Positions 63,559 through 64,000 of a stretch of 64,000 nt of DNA are shown piece by piece. The stretch's first letter is position 1. The number at the start of each line of letters is the position of its first letter. Made by a program: the position numbers and the translations under genes. This DNA is from Rummeliibacillus pycnus_A (GTDB lineage Bacteria > Bacillota > Bacilli > Bacillales_A > Planococcaceae), in contig NZ_CP132291.1 in assembly GCF_044359855.1 (NCBI RefSeq), forward strand, positions 1,054,001 through 1,118,000, in the 5' to 3' direction. Under the pieces are notes generated by a model. The model made no database searches and was not told the origin of the DNA. It saw only the letters and a list, made by a program, of their open reading frames with translations.

Positions 63559-64000
63559 TTATGCGCGTGAAACGTATGAACTATCTGAAGTGTTGATGAT
63601 TAATTTATCGCCTTGGTTAACGAAGAATGGTACGTTTACGACTAATCCAGTTTCCATTGTTGCTGGTTTAGACCCACCAGTTGCTGTATCACCTTTAATA
63701 CCAGGTTCAGTTTCAGCTACTTCAAGTTCAACTGTATTTGGAAGATCGATACCTAGGATTTCACCTTCGTACATCATGATAAATACTTCCATATTTTCAA
63801 GTAAGAATTTTAATTCATATTCTAATTGGTCTTGAGTAAGTTCGATTTGTTCATAAGATTCCATATCCATGAATGCATATGCATCACCTGATGCATATAA
63901 ATATTGCATTTTACGTGTATCGATTTGTGCTTTTTCAACTTTTTCACCAGCACGGAATGTTTTTTCTGCCACGTTACCGTTACGTAGGTTACGTAATTTT
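63559..64000 (-). CDS. efp: Elongation factor P (5' end beyond window)
   Basis: Open to the window edge: KLRNLRNGNVAEKTFRAGEK, EQIELTQDQLEYELKFLLEN, PGIKGDTATGGSKPATMETG and a C-terminal VVNVPFFVNQGDKLIINTSD. This is EF-P lacking about the first 40 residues. Relieves ribosome stalling at polyprolines. Its position near spoIIIA matches B. subtilis. Confidence 0.97.
   Translation of the reverse strand, partial: KLRNLRNGNVAEKTFRAGEKVEKAQIDTRKMQYLYASGDAYAFMDMESYEQIELTQDQLEYELKFLLENMEVFIMMYEGEILGIDLPNTVELEVAETEPGIKGDTATGGSKPATMETGLVVNVPFFVNQGDKLIINTSDSSYVSRA

Noticed and set aside
1..64000. CRISPR array, tRNA or rRNA genes
   Set aside because: No regularly spaced direct repeats and no recognisable cloverleaf or rRNA sequence was seen by eye; a tRNA scan would settle this.

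Overview
The window reads as a low-GC Gram-positive spore former of the order Bacillales. Gene order and the divergent spoIIIA genes fit the Planococcaceae/Caryophanaceae (Lysinibacillus/Solibacillus-like) better than Bacillus sensu stricto; this placement is inference from gene content, not from a search. Most genes lie on the minus strand.

Layout. 1-0.8 kb: end of a mercury-resistance type cluster (metallochaperone cut by the window edge, merR with its own operator). 0.9-9 kb: accessory DNA with many small membrane proteins, a tandem pair of secreted repeat proteins, an XRE-repressor/membrane-protein operon with palindromic operators, and decayed ORFs. 8.8-24.4 kb: YqjA-type membrane protein, bacilliredoxin, two paralogous DacC-like penicillin-binding proteins, DUF1801, GNAT, a lysozyme-fold protein, a divergent MocR regulator/flavin-fold pair, ytaF, a DUF1232 regulator, then a gene graveyard with LCP and SDR pseudogenes. 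24.4-38 kb: a catabolic block in which branched-chain amino acids are handled by leucine dehydrogenase (bcd) and the branched-chain 2-oxoacid dehydrogenase (lpdV-bkdAA-bkdAB-bkdB), behind a sigma-54-type promoter next to bkdR. The separate mutA-mutB-meaB operon converts methylmalonyl-CoA, the product of valine/isoleucine breakdown, to succinyl-CoA. ptb and buk, usual partners in Bacillus subtilis, are absent.

37.9-44.6 kb: yqzF, yqiK, a FapA-like DUF342 protein, small membrane proteins, an orphan SMI1/KNR4 immunity-type protein and an IS3-family element. 45-64 kb: a conserved housekeeping/sporulation block in the B. subtilis order: spo0A, spoIVB, recN, argR, tlyA, dxs, ispA, xseB, xseA, folD, nusB, asp23-like, accC, accB, spoIIIAH-AC, and efp at the far edge.

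The most notable observation is the spoIIIA operon. It starts at spoIIIAC with no spoIIIAA or spoIIIAB here; spoIIIAF is only 48 residues; spoIIIAG needs a one-base frame correction; spoIIIAC and spoIIIAE lack a normal start codon at their Shine-Dalgarno sequences. Other observations are a GC-rich palindromic intergenic repeat family (six copies), three near-identical promoter-proximal elements before three tiny genes, a palindrome core shared by an integrase remnant and a distant locus, a 12-bp palindrome shared by both dacC leaders, and several small or broken genes below usual ORF cut-offs.
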